Assembly: GCF_019844075.1 (NCBI RefSeq)
Contig: NZ_CP081964.1
Location: forward strand, 1,860,001-1,924,000
DNA: 64,000 nt
Reading direction: 5' to 3'
From: Curtobacterium sp. TC1
GTDB taxonomy: Bacteria; Actinomycetota; Actinomycetes; Actinomycetales; Microbacteriaceae
The notes under the pieces were generated by a model. It was given only the letters and a program-made list of their open reading frames with translations. It was not told where the DNA came from and ran no database searches. Shown piece by piece: positions 18,528-26,749 of the stretch (its first letter is position 1; the number at the start of each line of letters is the position of its first letter). Made by a program: the position numbers and the translations under genes.

Positions 18528-20156
18528 GTGTTCACCTTCATTCTGCAGATCAGGCAGATGGTCGAAGGCCACCCCGAGTTCTACCTGTTCGCCGTGTACT
18601 CCGCGGTGATCTGGTTGCTCTGGTTGGTCAAGGTCGTCATCTCCGCCCGCTACCGCCCGTTCACCGGCACCTTCGTCGGTACCACCAGCGTCGTCGTCCC
18701 CGTCGTGGACGAACCGCTCGACCTGTTCCGCGACGTCATCGGTCGCATGGTCGAGCAGCGACCCGGCGAGATCATCGTCGTCATCAACGGCGCCCGCAAC
18801 GAGGCGCTCGAAGCCGTCTGCGACGAGTTCGCCCCGCTCGTCCGCTGGACCCACACGCCCATCCCGGGCAAGCGCAACGCCGTCAAGGTCGGCACCGAGA
18901 TGTCCAACGGCGACATCACGGTGCTCGTCGACTCGGACACCGTCTGGACCCCCGGCACGCTCGAGGAACTCCTCAAGCCCTTCGCCGACGAGTCCGTCGG
19001 CGGCGTCACGACCCGGCAGCGCATCCTCGAGCCCGAGCGCAGCTGGATCACGCGCTGGGCCGACTGGCTCGAGAACTCCCGAGCGCTGTACTCGATGCCC
19101 GCGCAGAGCGTCCTCGGGCAGATCGGCTGCCTGCCCGGGCGCACGATCGCGTTCCGCCGGAACATCCTCGTCCGGGTCATGGACAAGTTCATGCACGAGA
19201 AGTTCATGGGCGTCTTCCTCGAGGTCTCCGACGACCGCACGCTGACGAACCTCACGCTCAAGGAGGGGTACCGGACCGTCTACCAGTACACCTCGCTGGT
19301 CTACACGGACGCCCCGCTGCAGGTGAAGAAGCTGTTCAAGCAGCAGCTCCGCTGGGCCCGCGGCTCGCAGTACAACACGCTGCGCATGCTGCCGTGGATG
19401 CTCGGCCACGCCCCGGTGCTGGCGGCGTTCTTCATCACCGACATCATCCTGCCGTTCATGCTCTTCGGCGTGATCGCCGGCTGGGTCTACCGGGCCTTCA
19501 CCGGACAGGGCGAGAACCTGTACCAGGGCATCCTGTCGCAGTACGGCTTCTCGACCGGCTTCGTCTACGTGGCCGCGCTGATGGTCGTGTCGTCGGTGCT
19601 CAGCATGGCCATCCGGCAGATGCGGCACCTGGCTGAGAAGCCGAGCGACTTCTTCCGTCTGCCGATGTTCATCATCGTGTCGACGTTCTTCCTGATGCCG
19701 ATCCGGCTCATCGGCTTCTTCCGCCTGGCGCACGCGTCCGGCTGGGGGACCCGGGCCGGCGCCTACGCCGGCGGTCCGATGCAGGAGGAGGACCCGGCCG
19801 AGAGCGTCCAGCCGACCACCCCGGGCACGCAGATCCCGTTCAGCCCGATCGACGCGGCGGACCGCGCCCAGGCGCTCGACGGGTTCGTCCAGCTGCAGGG
19901 CACACCGGCCGGCGCCGCGCACGAGCAGGTGGCCGTGGACCGCGCGTTCGACGAGCTCTTCGGTGCCGACGCCACGACCAACTCCACCGCGACCGTGCTC
20001 GCGACCCGGCGCGAGGCAGCAGCGGCGTTCGCCGACCAGCAGCCCGCGGCCCCACGGACCGCCCCCGTGAAGGCCCGCCGCTACAACCCGTACGCCGCGA
20101 TCCCGTACTGCATCGGCTTCGCGATCTTCGCCCTGGAGGCGTTCCTCATTGTCTGA
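18528..20156 (+). CDS. Processive family 2 glycosyltransferase (membrane polysaccharide synthase)
   Basis: This protein of about 542 residues polymerises an extracellular polysaccharide from a nucleotide sugar at the inner face of the membrane. An N-terminal helix (19-39) precedes a GT-A domain with DSD (135-137), acceptor-side VSDDR (233-237) and QQLRW (272-276), the signature of processive hyaluronan- and cellulose-synthase-like enzymes. Helices follow at about 290-320, 350-375 and 395-415. A soluble Ala/Thr/Gln-rich stretch of roughly 100 residues then leads to one more helix (AIPYCIGFAIFALEAFLIV) at the extreme C-terminus, an unusual ending. I chose the GTG at 18528, after AGCAGGGA; the TTG at 18513 is an alternative. 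It overlaps the next gene by 8 bases. Confidence 0.9.
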   Translation: MFTFILQIRQMVEGHPEFYLFAVYSAVIWLLWLVKVVISARYRPFTGTFVGTTSVVVPVVDEPLDLFRDVIGRMVEQRPGEIIVVINGARNEALEAVCDEFAPLVRWTHTPIPGKRNAVKVGTEMSNGDITVLVDSDTVWTPGTLEELLKPFADESVGGVTTRQRILEPERSWITRWADWLENSRALYSMPAQSVLGQIGCLPGRTIAFRRNILVRVMDKFMHEKFMGVFLEVSDDRTLTNLTLKEGYRTVYQYTSLVYTDAPLQVKKLFKQQLRWARGSQYNTLRMLPWMLGHAPVLAAFFITDIILPFMLFGVIAGWVYRAFTGQGENLYQGILSQYGFSTGFVYVAALMVVSSVLSMAIRQMRHLAEKPSDFFRLPMFIIVSTFFLMPIRLIGFFRLAHASGWGTRAGAYAGGPMQEEDPAESVQPTTPGTQIPFSPIDAADRAQALDGFVQLQGTPAGAAHEQVAVDRAFDELFGADATTNSTATVLATRREAAAAFADQQPAAPRTAPVKARRYNPYAAIPYCIGFAIFALEAFLIV

Positions 20157-21771
20157 CATCATCCGCTCCTCGAGTACCTGGTGGGCGCAGTCGAGCAAGC
20201 ACGCCCGCTGGACGGCCGTCGGCACGACCGCCATCGTCCTCGCCCTCGCCCTCATCACCTGGTCGGTCTGGGTCTCCCCGGCCGGCCCCGTCTCCACCGC
20301 CGTCCACCAGGCGCTCGGGGTCACCGCCCCGAAGGCCAAGAAGGTGTCCGCCGCCGAGCTGCAGACGCAGCTCGACGCCGCCCAGGACCGCATCTGGGCG
20401 CTCGAGGGCAAGCTCGACTCCCGCACGGCCCAGGCCGGGTCGCGCGGCGACCAGATCACGCAGCTCAAGGCGCAGATCGCGTCGCTCCAGTCCCAGCTCG
20501 GTTCCGCGAAGGGCTCGGGAGGCTCGTCCTCCGTCAACGCGTCGGGTTCCGGTGCGAACGGGGCCGGCACCTCGGGCTCGGGCTCGGGATCCGGGACCGG
20601 CGGGTCCGGTGGGTCCGGCGGGTCCGGTGTGTCCGACAACGGGTCCGGCTCGGGGAGCGGGAGCGGGAGCGGCTCGGGCGGCGGCTCCGGAGGGTCTGGC
20701 GGGTCCGACGGTTCCGGCGGCGGCTCCGGTGGGGTCACCAACCCGAACCCCGGCCCGTCGACCGACCCGGGCACCACACCCGTGGCGGTCCCGACCAAGG
20801 CGGACATCCTCGCGCAGCAGTCCCGCTGGTACGGCCTGTACACGGCGCAGTCCCCGTTCAACTGGTCCGAGTACGACCAGGTCTCGCAAGAGGTCGGGAA
20901 GGCGACGAACATGGTCGGCTTCTTCCAGGGCTTCGACCAGGACTTCAACCAGAACGCCGTCCAGCGGTCGTGGGCGAACGGGCGTCTGCCGATGATGACG
21001 TGGGAGTCGGTGCCCGCCAAGACGGGCAACGACCAGCCGTACGTCGAGGGCTACACCAACGAGGACGTCATCTCCGGCAAGTTCGACGCCTACCTGACGC
21101 AGTACGCCAAGGCGCTGGCGGCCAACGGCCAGCCGCTCGTCATCCGGTTCGACCACGAGATGAACGGTCAGTGGTACAACTGGTCCGAATCGGCGAAGCA
21201 GCAGAACGCCGCCGGCTCGTACACCGCGATGTGGCAGCACGTCTGGAACGTCTTCCAGGCCAACGGGGCGAACCAGTACGCCATCTGGGACTGGTCGCCG
21301 TCGCGCATCGACAAGCTCGGCAACGCGAAGTACCAGACGCTCGAGTACATGCAGAACTACTACCCGGGCGCCGAGTACGTCGACTGGGTCGGCATGAGCG
21401 GCTACTACCGTGACGCCACCGAGCAGCCGACCTTCGAGAACACGTTCGGCGCGACGCTCGCCCAGATCCGGCAGGTCGCGCCGGGCAAGGGCATCGTGCT
21501 CAACGAGATCGGGGCCACCGAGACCGGGGGCAGCGTCACGAACCCGCAGAAGACCCAGTGGATCGACTCGCTCTTCGACGCCCTGGCCGACCCCGCCAAC
21601 TCGGACATCATCGGCTTCGCGTACTTCAGCGAGACCGCGACCACGATCGTCGACGGCACACGCACCACGAACGACTGGCGGCTCAACTCACGAGCCGACT
21701 CCCTGGCGGCCTTCGCCGAGGGCATCAAGCGCAACGACATCGACTACGACCTGCAGGAGGTCACGCCATGA
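20149..21771 (+). CDS. Membrane-tethered GH26-like glycoside hydrolase
   Basis: This 540-residue protein has an N-terminal anchor helix (about 22-43), a coiled coil (65-118), a Gly/Ser-rich linker (121-196) and a catalytic domain (about 225-535) outside the cell. The domain resembles family 26 hydrolases: HEMNG holds the acid/base Glu337 and VLNEIG the nucleophile Glu453, with WYNW and IWDWSPSR in the expected places. Family 26 members cut beta-mannans or related beta-glycans. Here the operon suggests it trims or releases the polymer made by the upstream synthase. The start is a TTG inside the end of the synthase gene, and the stop overlaps the next ATG, so translation is coupled. Confidence 0.88.
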   Translation: MSDIIRSSSTWWAQSSKHARWTAVGTTAIVLALALITWSVWVSPAGPVSTAVHQALGVTAPKAKKVSAAELQTQLDAAQDRIWALEGKLDSRTAQAGSRGDQITQLKAQIASLQSQLGSAKGSGGSSSVNASGSGANGAGTSGSGSGSGTGGSGGSGGSGVSDNGSGSGSGSGSGSGGGSGGSGGSDGSGGGSGGVTNPNPGPSTDPGTTPVAVPTKADILAQQSRWYGLYTAQSPFNWSEYDQVSQEVGKATNMVGFFQGFDQDFNQNAVQRSWANGRLPMMTWESVPAKTGNDQPYVEGYTNEDVISGKFDAYLTQYAKALAANGQPLVIRFDHEMNGQWYNWSESAKQQNAAGSYTAMWQHVWNVFQANGANQYAIWDWSPSRIDKLGNAKYQTLEYMQNYYPGAEYVDWVGMSGYYRDATEQPTFENTFGATLAQIRQVAPGKGIVLNEIGATETGGSVTNPQKTQWIDSLFDALADPANSDIIGFAYFSETATTIVDGTRTTNDWRLNSRADSLAAFAEGIKRNDIDYDLQEVTP

Positions 21772-23195
21772 CCGCGTCCAAGAAGTCGCCCGACCAGGCC
21801 GACACCCGTCCCGCACCCGTCATCAGCGTCATCGGCACCGGCTACCTCGGTGCCACCCACGCGGCCGCCATGGCCGAGATGGGCTTCGAGACCATCGGCG
21901 TGGACGTCGACCCGGCGAAGCTCGCCGCACTGTCCGCCGGCGAGGTCCCGTTCTTCGAACCCGGGCTGCCCGAGCTCATCACGAAGCACGTCGCGAGCGG
22001 CAAGCTCCGGTTCACCGCTGACATCGCGTCGGCCGTCGCCGCCGCGGACGTCCACTTCGTCTGCGTCGGTACTCCGCAGAAGGCGGGCTCGCACGCCGCC
22101 AACCTGGCGTACGTCGAGAGCGCCACCCGCGGTGTCGCCGAGAACCTGACCCACCCTGGCCTCATCGTCGGCAAGTCGACGGTCCCGGTCGGTACCGCAA
22201 CGCGGCTGCGCGGCATCGTCCGCGAGTTCACCCCCTCGGGGATCGACGCCGAGCTCATCTGGAACCCGGAGTTCCTCCGCGAGGGCAAGGCCGTCGAGGA
22301 CACCCTGCACCCGGACCGCCTGGTCTGGGGCGGTGCGTCCGAGGCCGCCGACGCCGTCATCCGCGAGGTCTACGCCGCACCCATCAGCGAGGGCACCCCG
22401 GTCATCACCACCGACCTGGCGACGGCCGAGCTCGTCAAGGTGAGCGCGAACGCGTTCCTCGCCACGAAGATCTCGTTCATCAACGCGATCTCGGAGATGT
22501 GCGCGATCACCGGCGCCGACGTGTCGACCCTCGCCGACGCCCTCGGTCACGACGCCCGCATCGGCCGGAAGTTCCTGAACGCCGGCCTCGGCTTCGGAGG
22601 CGGTTGCCTGCCGAAGGACATCCGAGCCCTCATGCACCGCGCCAACGAGATCGGCGCGGGCCAGGTCGTCGGGCTCATGCAGCAGGTCGACGAGATCAAC
22701 ATGGGCCAGCGTCAGCGGGTCATCGACATGGCGATCGACTCGGCCGGGGGATCGGTGCTGAACCGTCGCGTGGCCGTGATCGGCGCCGCGTTCAAGCCCC
22801 TCACCGACGACGTGCGGGACTCCCCGGCGCTCAACGTCGCCGCCGCACTCCACCTGCGCGGCGCCCAGGTCACCCTCTGGGACCCCGAGGCGATGGAGCC
22901 GGCGAAGCGCTCGTTCCCGACGCTGAGCTACGCGGCGTCGATGACGGACGCGATCGAGGGCGCCGACGTCGTCCTGGTGCTCACCGAGTGGGACGAGATC
23001 ATCACCGCCGACCCGGTCGCCCTCGGTGACCTCGTCGGCCGCCGCGTCGTGATCGACGCGCGCAACTGCCTCCCGGTCCACGACTGGGTCAAAGCGGGGT
23101 GGACCGTCCGTTCCCTGGGACGGCCCACGCCGGTCACGGGTGCACCCGTGAGCGTCGCAGCGGGGACGAACGACTCGTTGGCCACGGCTCGGTAG
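21768..23195 (+). CDS. ugd: UDP-glucose 6-dehydrogenase
   Basis: This 475-residue enzyme oxidises UDP-glucose to UDP-glucuronate with two NAD+. The Rossmann motif GTGYLG is near residue 23, the STVPVGT loop follows, and the thiohemiacetal-forming Cys280 lies in GFGGGCLPKD. A second nucleotide-binding domain with GAAFKPLTDDVRDSPAL and the Asp/Asn of DARN complete the fold. The stop of the GH26 gene overlaps its ATG (ATGA). Its position after a processive synthase suggests that the polymer contains glucuronic acid, though related enzymes can use UDP-ManNAc or GDP-mannose; UDP-glucose is the best guess. Confidence 0.92.
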   Translation: MTASKKSPDQADTRPAPVISVIGTGYLGATHAAAMAEMGFETIGVDVDPAKLAALSAGEVPFFEPGLPELITKHVASGKLRFTADIASAVAAADVHFVCVGTPQKAGSHAANLAYVESATRGVAENLTHPGLIVGKSTVPVGTATRLRGIVREFTPSGIDAELIWNPEFLREGKAVEDTLHPDRLVWGGASEAADAVIREVYAAPISEGTPVITTDLATAELVKVSANAFLATKISFINAISEMCAITGADVSTLADALGHDARIGRKFLNAGLGFGGGCLPKDIRALMHRANEIGAGQVVGLMQQVDEINMGQRQRVIDMAIDSAGGSVLNRRVAVIGAAFKPLTDDVRDSPALNVAAALHLRGAQVTLWDPEAMEPAKRSFPTLSYAASMTDAIEGADVVLVLTEWDEIITADPVALGDLVGRRVVIDARNCLPVHDWVKAGWTVRSLGRPTPVTGAPVSVAAGTNDSLATAR

Positions 23196-23210
23196 TCACC
23201 GTTCGCGAAG

Positions 23211-23240
23211 CGGGGTCCGTGCCGGGCGGCACGGGCCCCG
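23211..23240 (+). terminator. Hairpin after the exopolysaccharide operon
   Basis: CGGGGTCCGTGCC (23211-23223) pairs with GGCACGGGCCCCG (23228-23240) with one mismatch and a GGGC loop, 15 bases after the ugd stop. No T-run follows, as is common in high-GC actinobacteria. Confidence 0.6.
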
Positions 23241-23285
23241 TTCCCGTGCGCGCTGAGCCGTGCGGAAACGGGCGTACCGTGCCGA

Positions 23286-23328
23286 ATCGGGCGTACCTGG
23301 TCAGAACTTCCGACCAGGTACGCCCGAT
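23286..23328. repeat. 17-base perfect inverted repeat
   Basis: ATCGGGCGTACCTGGTC (23286-23302) and its exact reverse complement (23312-23328) flank nine bases. It lies in the 361-base gap between the convergent ugd and glnA1 genes, between two terminator-like hairpins. It may be another bidirectional terminator or a protein-binding site. Confidence 0.6.
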
Positions 23329-23376
23329 CCCGCTTTCCAGTCCGGGTGAGCTGGGAAGGAACGTGCGTCGCGACCA

Positions 23377-23425
23377 GCCTGGAGGCCCGTCGCCGGCCCG
23401 CCGGACCGGCGCCGGGCCTCCAGGC
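23377..23425. repeat. Intergenic palindrome, GGAGGCCCGG family (subtype I)
   Basis: GCCTGGAGGCCCGTCGCCGG pairs with the reverse complement ending at 23425, with two mismatches in about 22 bases around a CCGCCGG-type centre, the same centre as the copy at 13285. It lies between convergent genes. Confidence 0.75.
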
Positions 23426-23507
23426 GGTCGCCGCAACCGCCCACCCCGCCGAAGCGACACATTCCTGCGGATGGTTCGCGGCACACTGTCGCTGTCGCGA
23501 CACACAG

Positions 23508-23543
23508 ACGAAGGCCCCGCACCTGACGGTGCGGGGCCTTCGT
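23508..23543 (-). terminator. Terminator of glnA1
   Basis: ACGAAGGCCCCGCACC (23508-23523) pairs perfectly with 23528-23543 around TGAC, just after the glnA1 stop. GAAGGCC...GGCCTTC stems of this kind also follow gatD and the DUF4193 gene in this window. Confidence 0.75.
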
Positions 23544-23556
23544 GTGTCAGCGACGA

Positions 23557-24981
23557 TCAGACGCCGAAGTACAGCTCGTACTCGAACGGGTGCGGGCGCT
23601 GGGCCAGCGGGAGGATCTCGTTCTCGCGCTTGTAGTCGATCCAGGTCTGGATGAGGTCCTCGGTGAAGACGTTGCCCTTCGTGAGGAACTCGTGGTCCGC
23701 CTCGAGGAAGTCGAGCGCCTCGTCGAGGGAGCCGGGGACCTGGGGGATGCCCTTGGCTTCCTCGGGCGGGAGCTCGTAGAGGTCCTTGTCGACCGGCTCG
23801 TGCGGCTCGATGCGGTTCTGGATACCGTCGAGGCCCGCCATCAGCTGCGCGGCGAAGGCGAGGTACGGGTTGCCTGAGGCGTCCGGTGCGCGGAACTCGA
23901 TGCGCTTGGCCTTCGGGTTGGTGCCCGTGATCGGGATGCGGATCGCAGCCGAACGGTTACCGGCCGAGTAGACCAGGTTGACCGGCGCTTCGAAGCCCTT
24001 GACCAGGCGGTGGTACGAGTTGATCGACGGGTTGGTGAAGGCGAGCAGCGCCGGAGCGTGCTTCAGCAGACCGCCGATGTACCAACGAGCGAGGTCCGAC
24101 AGGCCACCGTAGCCGTTCTCGTCGTAGAACAGCGGCTTGCCCTCCGACCAGAGCGACTGGTGGGTGTGCATGCCCGAACCGTTGTCGCCGAAGAGCGGCT
24201 TCGGCATGAACGTCGCGACCTTGCCCCACTGGTCAGCGGTGTTTTTCACGATGTACTTGAACTTCAGGATGTCGTCCGCGGCGTGGACCATCGTGTCGAA
24301 CTTGTAGTTGATCTCCTGCTGGCCGCCCGTGCCCACCTCGTGGTGCGAGCGCTCGAGCTCGAAGCCCGCGTCGATCAGCTTGAGGGTGATGTCGTCGCGC
24401 AGGTCGGCGGTCTTGTCGACCGGCGACACGGGGAAGTAGCCGCCCTTGTACGGGGTCTTGTTGGCGAGGTTGCCGCCCTCTTCGTCACGACCGGTGTTCC
24501 AGGCGCCCTCTTCGGAGTCGACCGCGTAGAACGACTCGTTCTGGGTGACGGAGTAGCGGACGTCGTCGAAGATGTAGAACTCGGCCTCGGGGGCGAAGAA
24601 CGCGGTGTCCGCGATGCCCGTCGACGCGAGGTACTTCTCGGCCTTCTTCGCCACCTGGCGCGGGTCGCGGCCGTAGATCTCGCCGTTCCGCGGGTTGTAG
24701 ATGTCGAAGATCATGATGAGCGTGCGCTCGGCGCGGAACTGGTCCACGTACGCGGTGGTCACATCGGGGATCAGCTGCATGTCGGACTCGTGGATTGACG
24801 CGAACCCACGGATCGAGGAGCCGTCGAAGAGCTGGCCGACCGAGAAGAAGTCCTCGTCGACGGTCGAGGCGGGGATGTTGAAGTGCTGCTGCACACCCGG
24901 CAGGTCCGTGAATCGGATGTCGAGGAACTTGACGTCGGTGTCCTTGATGAAGGCCAGGACCTCGGAGGAATCGCTGAACAT
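23557..24981 (-). CDS. glnA1: Glutamine synthetase type I, adenylylation-regulated
   Basis: This 474-residue enzyme is the main glutamine synthetase. It begins [14 protein letters not shown], the standard GlnA1 start, with GGAGAT seven bases upstream; an in-frame upstream Met lacks such a site. Key motifs are [46 protein letters not shown] and NRSAAIRIP. Tyr402 in DLYELPPEE is the adenylylation site acted on by GlnE, whose gene lies 5.6 kb away on the other strand. It diverges from the RDD protein gene across a 140-base promoter region. A strong hairpin follows its stop. Confidence 0.96.
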   Translation of the reverse strand: MFSDSSEVLAFIKDTDVKFLDIRFTDLPGVQQHFNIPASTVDEDFFSVGQLFDGSSIRGFASIHESDMQLIPDVTTAYVDQFRAERTLIMIFDIYNPRNGEIYGRDPRQVAKKAEKYLASTGIADTAFFAPEAEFYIFDDVRYSVTQNESFYAVDSEEGAWNTGRDEEGGNLANKTPYKGGYFPVSPVDKTADLRDDITLKLIDAGFELERSHHEVGTGGQQEINYKFDTMVHAADDILKFKYIVKNTADQWGKVATFMPKPLFGDNGSGMHTHQSLWSEGKPLFYDENGYGGLSDLARWYIGGLLKHAPALLAFTNPSINSYHRLVKGFEAPVNLVYSAGNRSAAIRIPITGTNPKAKRIEFRAPDASGNPYLAFAAQLMAGLDGIQNRIEPHEPVDKDLYELPPEEAKGIPQVPGSLDEALDFLEADHEFLTKGNVFTEDLIQTWIDYKRENEILPLAQRPHPFEYELYFGV

Positions 24982-25109
24982 GGGGCCGATCTCCAATGGG
25001 TTGGGTGATGTCGGAGGCACCGATCAAGGCACCTCCGACGAGGCTATTGACACGGGGTTTCCCGGACATGACTGGATTGTTTCGGGCGTGTTACGGGCGG
25101 CCGGTCGCC

Positions 25110-25121
25110 TACGCTTGTCGC
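25110..25121 (+). promoter_or_regulatory. Leaderless promoter, -10 TACGCT
   Basis: TACGCT at 25110-25115 ends six bases before the ATG at 25122, with no ribosome-binding site. Confidence 0.55.
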
Positions 25122-25577
25122 ATGGCCAGCAGCTCCTCCAGACCGTCCGCGCCCTCCGAGCACCCGGACGGCTGGCCCGGCAAGGACCTGGGGCTGCCCG
25201 AGGACGGTCCCCGCAGCGTCGGGCGGATCGGACGGCGGATCGTCGCCCTGCTGATCGACGGAGCACTCGCCGACCTCATCGCCTACGTGACCGGGGTCTG
25301 GTCGCCGGTGAACGGTTCCGGGGACATCGCGCACTCGTGGGTGCAGCTGGCGATCTTCGCCGCGCTCCAGGTGCTGTTCATCTGCCTGCTGTCCGGCTCG
25401 TTCGGGCACATCTGCGTCGGTCTTCGCGTCGTGCCGATGCGCGGAGGCTACGTCGGGGTGTGGCGTCCGGTCGTCCGGACCGTCCTGCTCTGCCTGGTGG
25501 TGCCGGCGCTCATCATCGACCGGGACAGCCGCGGCGCGCACGACCGCATCGCCGGGACGGTGCTGGTCCGGCGCTGA
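25122..25577 (+). CDS. RDD-family membrane protein
   Basis: This 151-residue protein has a Pro/Ser-rich cytoplasmic start followed by the RDD pattern: GRIGRRIVALLIDGALADLIA (about 34-54, where the family name residues Arg/Asp appear), a second hydrophobic segment near 72-92, and a third at about 118-132 ending LIIDRDSRGAHDRIAGTVLVRR. Function of the family is poorly defined; some members move ions. It commonly sits beside glnA1 in actinobacteria, here divergently. A leaderless promoter precedes it. Confidence 0.88.
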   Translation: MASSSSRPSAPSEHPDGWPGKDLGLPEDGPRSVGRIGRRIVALLIDGALADLIAYVTGVWSPVNGSGDIAHSWVQLAIFAALQVLFICLLSGSFGHICVGLRVVPMRGGYVGVWRPVVRTVLLCLVVPALIIDRDSRGAHDRIAGTVLVRR

Positions 25578-25615
25578 CCGGCGTCCCGTGCGGCTCGCCC
25601 TCGTGCGGCGGGGGT

Positions 25616-25730
25616 GCGGCGCACCGTGCGAGGTTCGTCGCCGGGGTGCGGCCGGGCCCTACGGCGCACGGTGCGAGGTTCGTCGCTGGGGTGCGGCCGG
25701 GTCCTGCGGCGCACGGTGCGAGGTTCGTCG
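25616..25730. repeat. 45-base tandem repeat, about 2.6 units
   Basis: Units at 25616-25660 and 25661-25705 differ at a few positions; a 25-base partial third unit ends at 25730. Each holds GCGGCGCACGGTGCGAGGTTCG or a variant. The tract is non-coding, fills much of the 330-base gap between the RDD and DUF4191 genes, and leads straight into the inverted repeat at 25735. Confidence 0.8.
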
Positions 25731-25734
25731 GCAC

Positions 25735-25794
25735 GTGCGAGGCTGCCCGCTCGGTGCAGCGCGACAGGCTCGCACCGAGCGGCCAACCCCGCAC
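25735..25794. repeat. Intergenic inverted repeat, GTGCGAG...CTCGGTGC family
   Basis: Arms 25735-25757 and 25772-25794 match at 20 of 23 positions around 14 bases. Arm length, loop length and the CGCTCGGTGC core equal those of the copy at 10771-10830. Confidence 0.7.
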
Positions 25795-25849
25795 CCGGTA
25801 ACCGAAGCCGCACGGTGCGCTCGGCCAGAGCCACCCGCCGCACGCACAC

Positions 25850-25885
25850 AGAACGCCCCCGACCTGGCACGGTCGGGGGCGTTCT
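25850..25885 (-). terminator. Terminator of the DUF4191 gene
   Basis: AGAACGCCCCCGACC (25850-25864) pairs perfectly with 25871-25885 around six bases, starting 22 bases beyond the stop of the minus-strand gene. Confidence 0.75.
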
Positions 25886-25907
25886 GCAGTGCGGCTCCGG
25901 GGACGGA

Positions 25908-26621
25908 TCAGCGTGGACGGCCGGCGCGGGCCCGCATCGGGTCCATGCCCTTCGGGATCGCGGCCGCGGGGCTCTGCGTCAGGGAGTCGAGGCGGTTCGC
26001 GACCGCCAGGACCTCGTTGCGGTTGAGCGACTTCTTGAACTTGTTCATCGCACGGGGGAGCTTGTGCAGGGTGATGGTGTCGCCGCCGTCACCGACGCTG
26101 ACCACGTGGACCGCGACGTTCGGGACGATGCGCTGCACCTTGCGGCGCTCTTCGTCGAGCTGCCGCTTCAGGTTGCCGCGCTGGCCCTCGGTGATGAGGA
26201 CGACGCCCGGGCGACCCACCGCGCGGTAGACCGCGGACTGCGACCGGCCGTGCACGGCGACAGGCATCTCGCTCGAGCGCCACTGCCGACGCAGCGAGTT
26301 GGAGAGCACCGCACCGACGGCGCCGGGCTGCCCCTCGATCTGGGAGTACGCGGCGCGTTCGGCCAACCGGCCGAGGACGATCAGGAAGAGGAGCACGCCC
26401 ATCAGGACACCGGCGACGATCCAGAGGATCATCGCGAGCCAGTTCTGGCCGGGGAGCACCAGCGCCAGCACGATGCCGAGGACGACCGGGCCGACGAATG
26501 CGAGGGCGAACCACCAGACCGACGACGGATCGGCCCGCCGGGTCATCTGGAAGACCTGGAACATCTGCTTGAGACGCCCCGGCTCCTTCGCCTTCGTGTC
26601 TGTGGAAGTGCTGCGTGCCAT
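25908..26621 (-). CDS. DUF4191 membrane protein
   Basis: This 237-residue protein begins MARSTSTDTKAKEPGRLKQM and has two adjacent transmembrane helices (about 37-59 and 62-85), the DUF4191 layout conserved across actinobacteria. The C-terminal two thirds is cytoplasmic, with GAVGAVLSNSLRRQWRSSEM and GRPGVVLITEGQRGNLKRQL. In many relatives the gene neighbours lipoate and 2-oxo-acid dehydrogenase genes; here sucB lies close by on the same strand, separated by one oppositely oriented gene. The function is unknown. The ATG is set by a TATCCT -10 six bases upstream on the minus strand. Confidence 0.88.
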   Translation of the reverse strand: MARSTSTDTKAKEPGRLKQMFQVFQMTRRADPSSVWWFALAFVGPVVLGIVLALVLPGQNWLAMILWIVAGVLMGVLLFLIVLGRLAERAAYSQIEGQPGAVGAVLSNSLRRQWRSSEMPVAVHGRSQSAVYRAVGRPGVVLITEGQRGNLKRQLDEERRKVQRIVPNVAVHVVSVGDGGDTITLHKLPRAMNKFKKSLNRNEVLAVANRLDSLTQSPAAAIPKGMDPMRARAGRPR

Positions 26622-26633
26622 GCTGACAGGATA
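26622..26633 (-). promoter_or_regulatory. Leaderless promoter for the DUF4191 gene, -10 TATCCT
   Basis: On the minus strand TATCCT (26633-26628) is followed by six bases and the ATG at 26621. Confidence 0.55.
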
Positions 26634-26749
26634 CGGCCTCCGCGGTCCGGGGGAGACCGCAGCCGGTCCGGCTGTGCGCGAACACGCGTTGTCCACAGGT
26701 CGGGCCGGACGGCCAGGAGGCCCGACCCGCGTCCGACACGCTCGTCACC

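Noticed and set aside
25616..25730. CRISPR-like 45-base repeats
   Set aside because: Tandem with no unique spacers; simple duplication.
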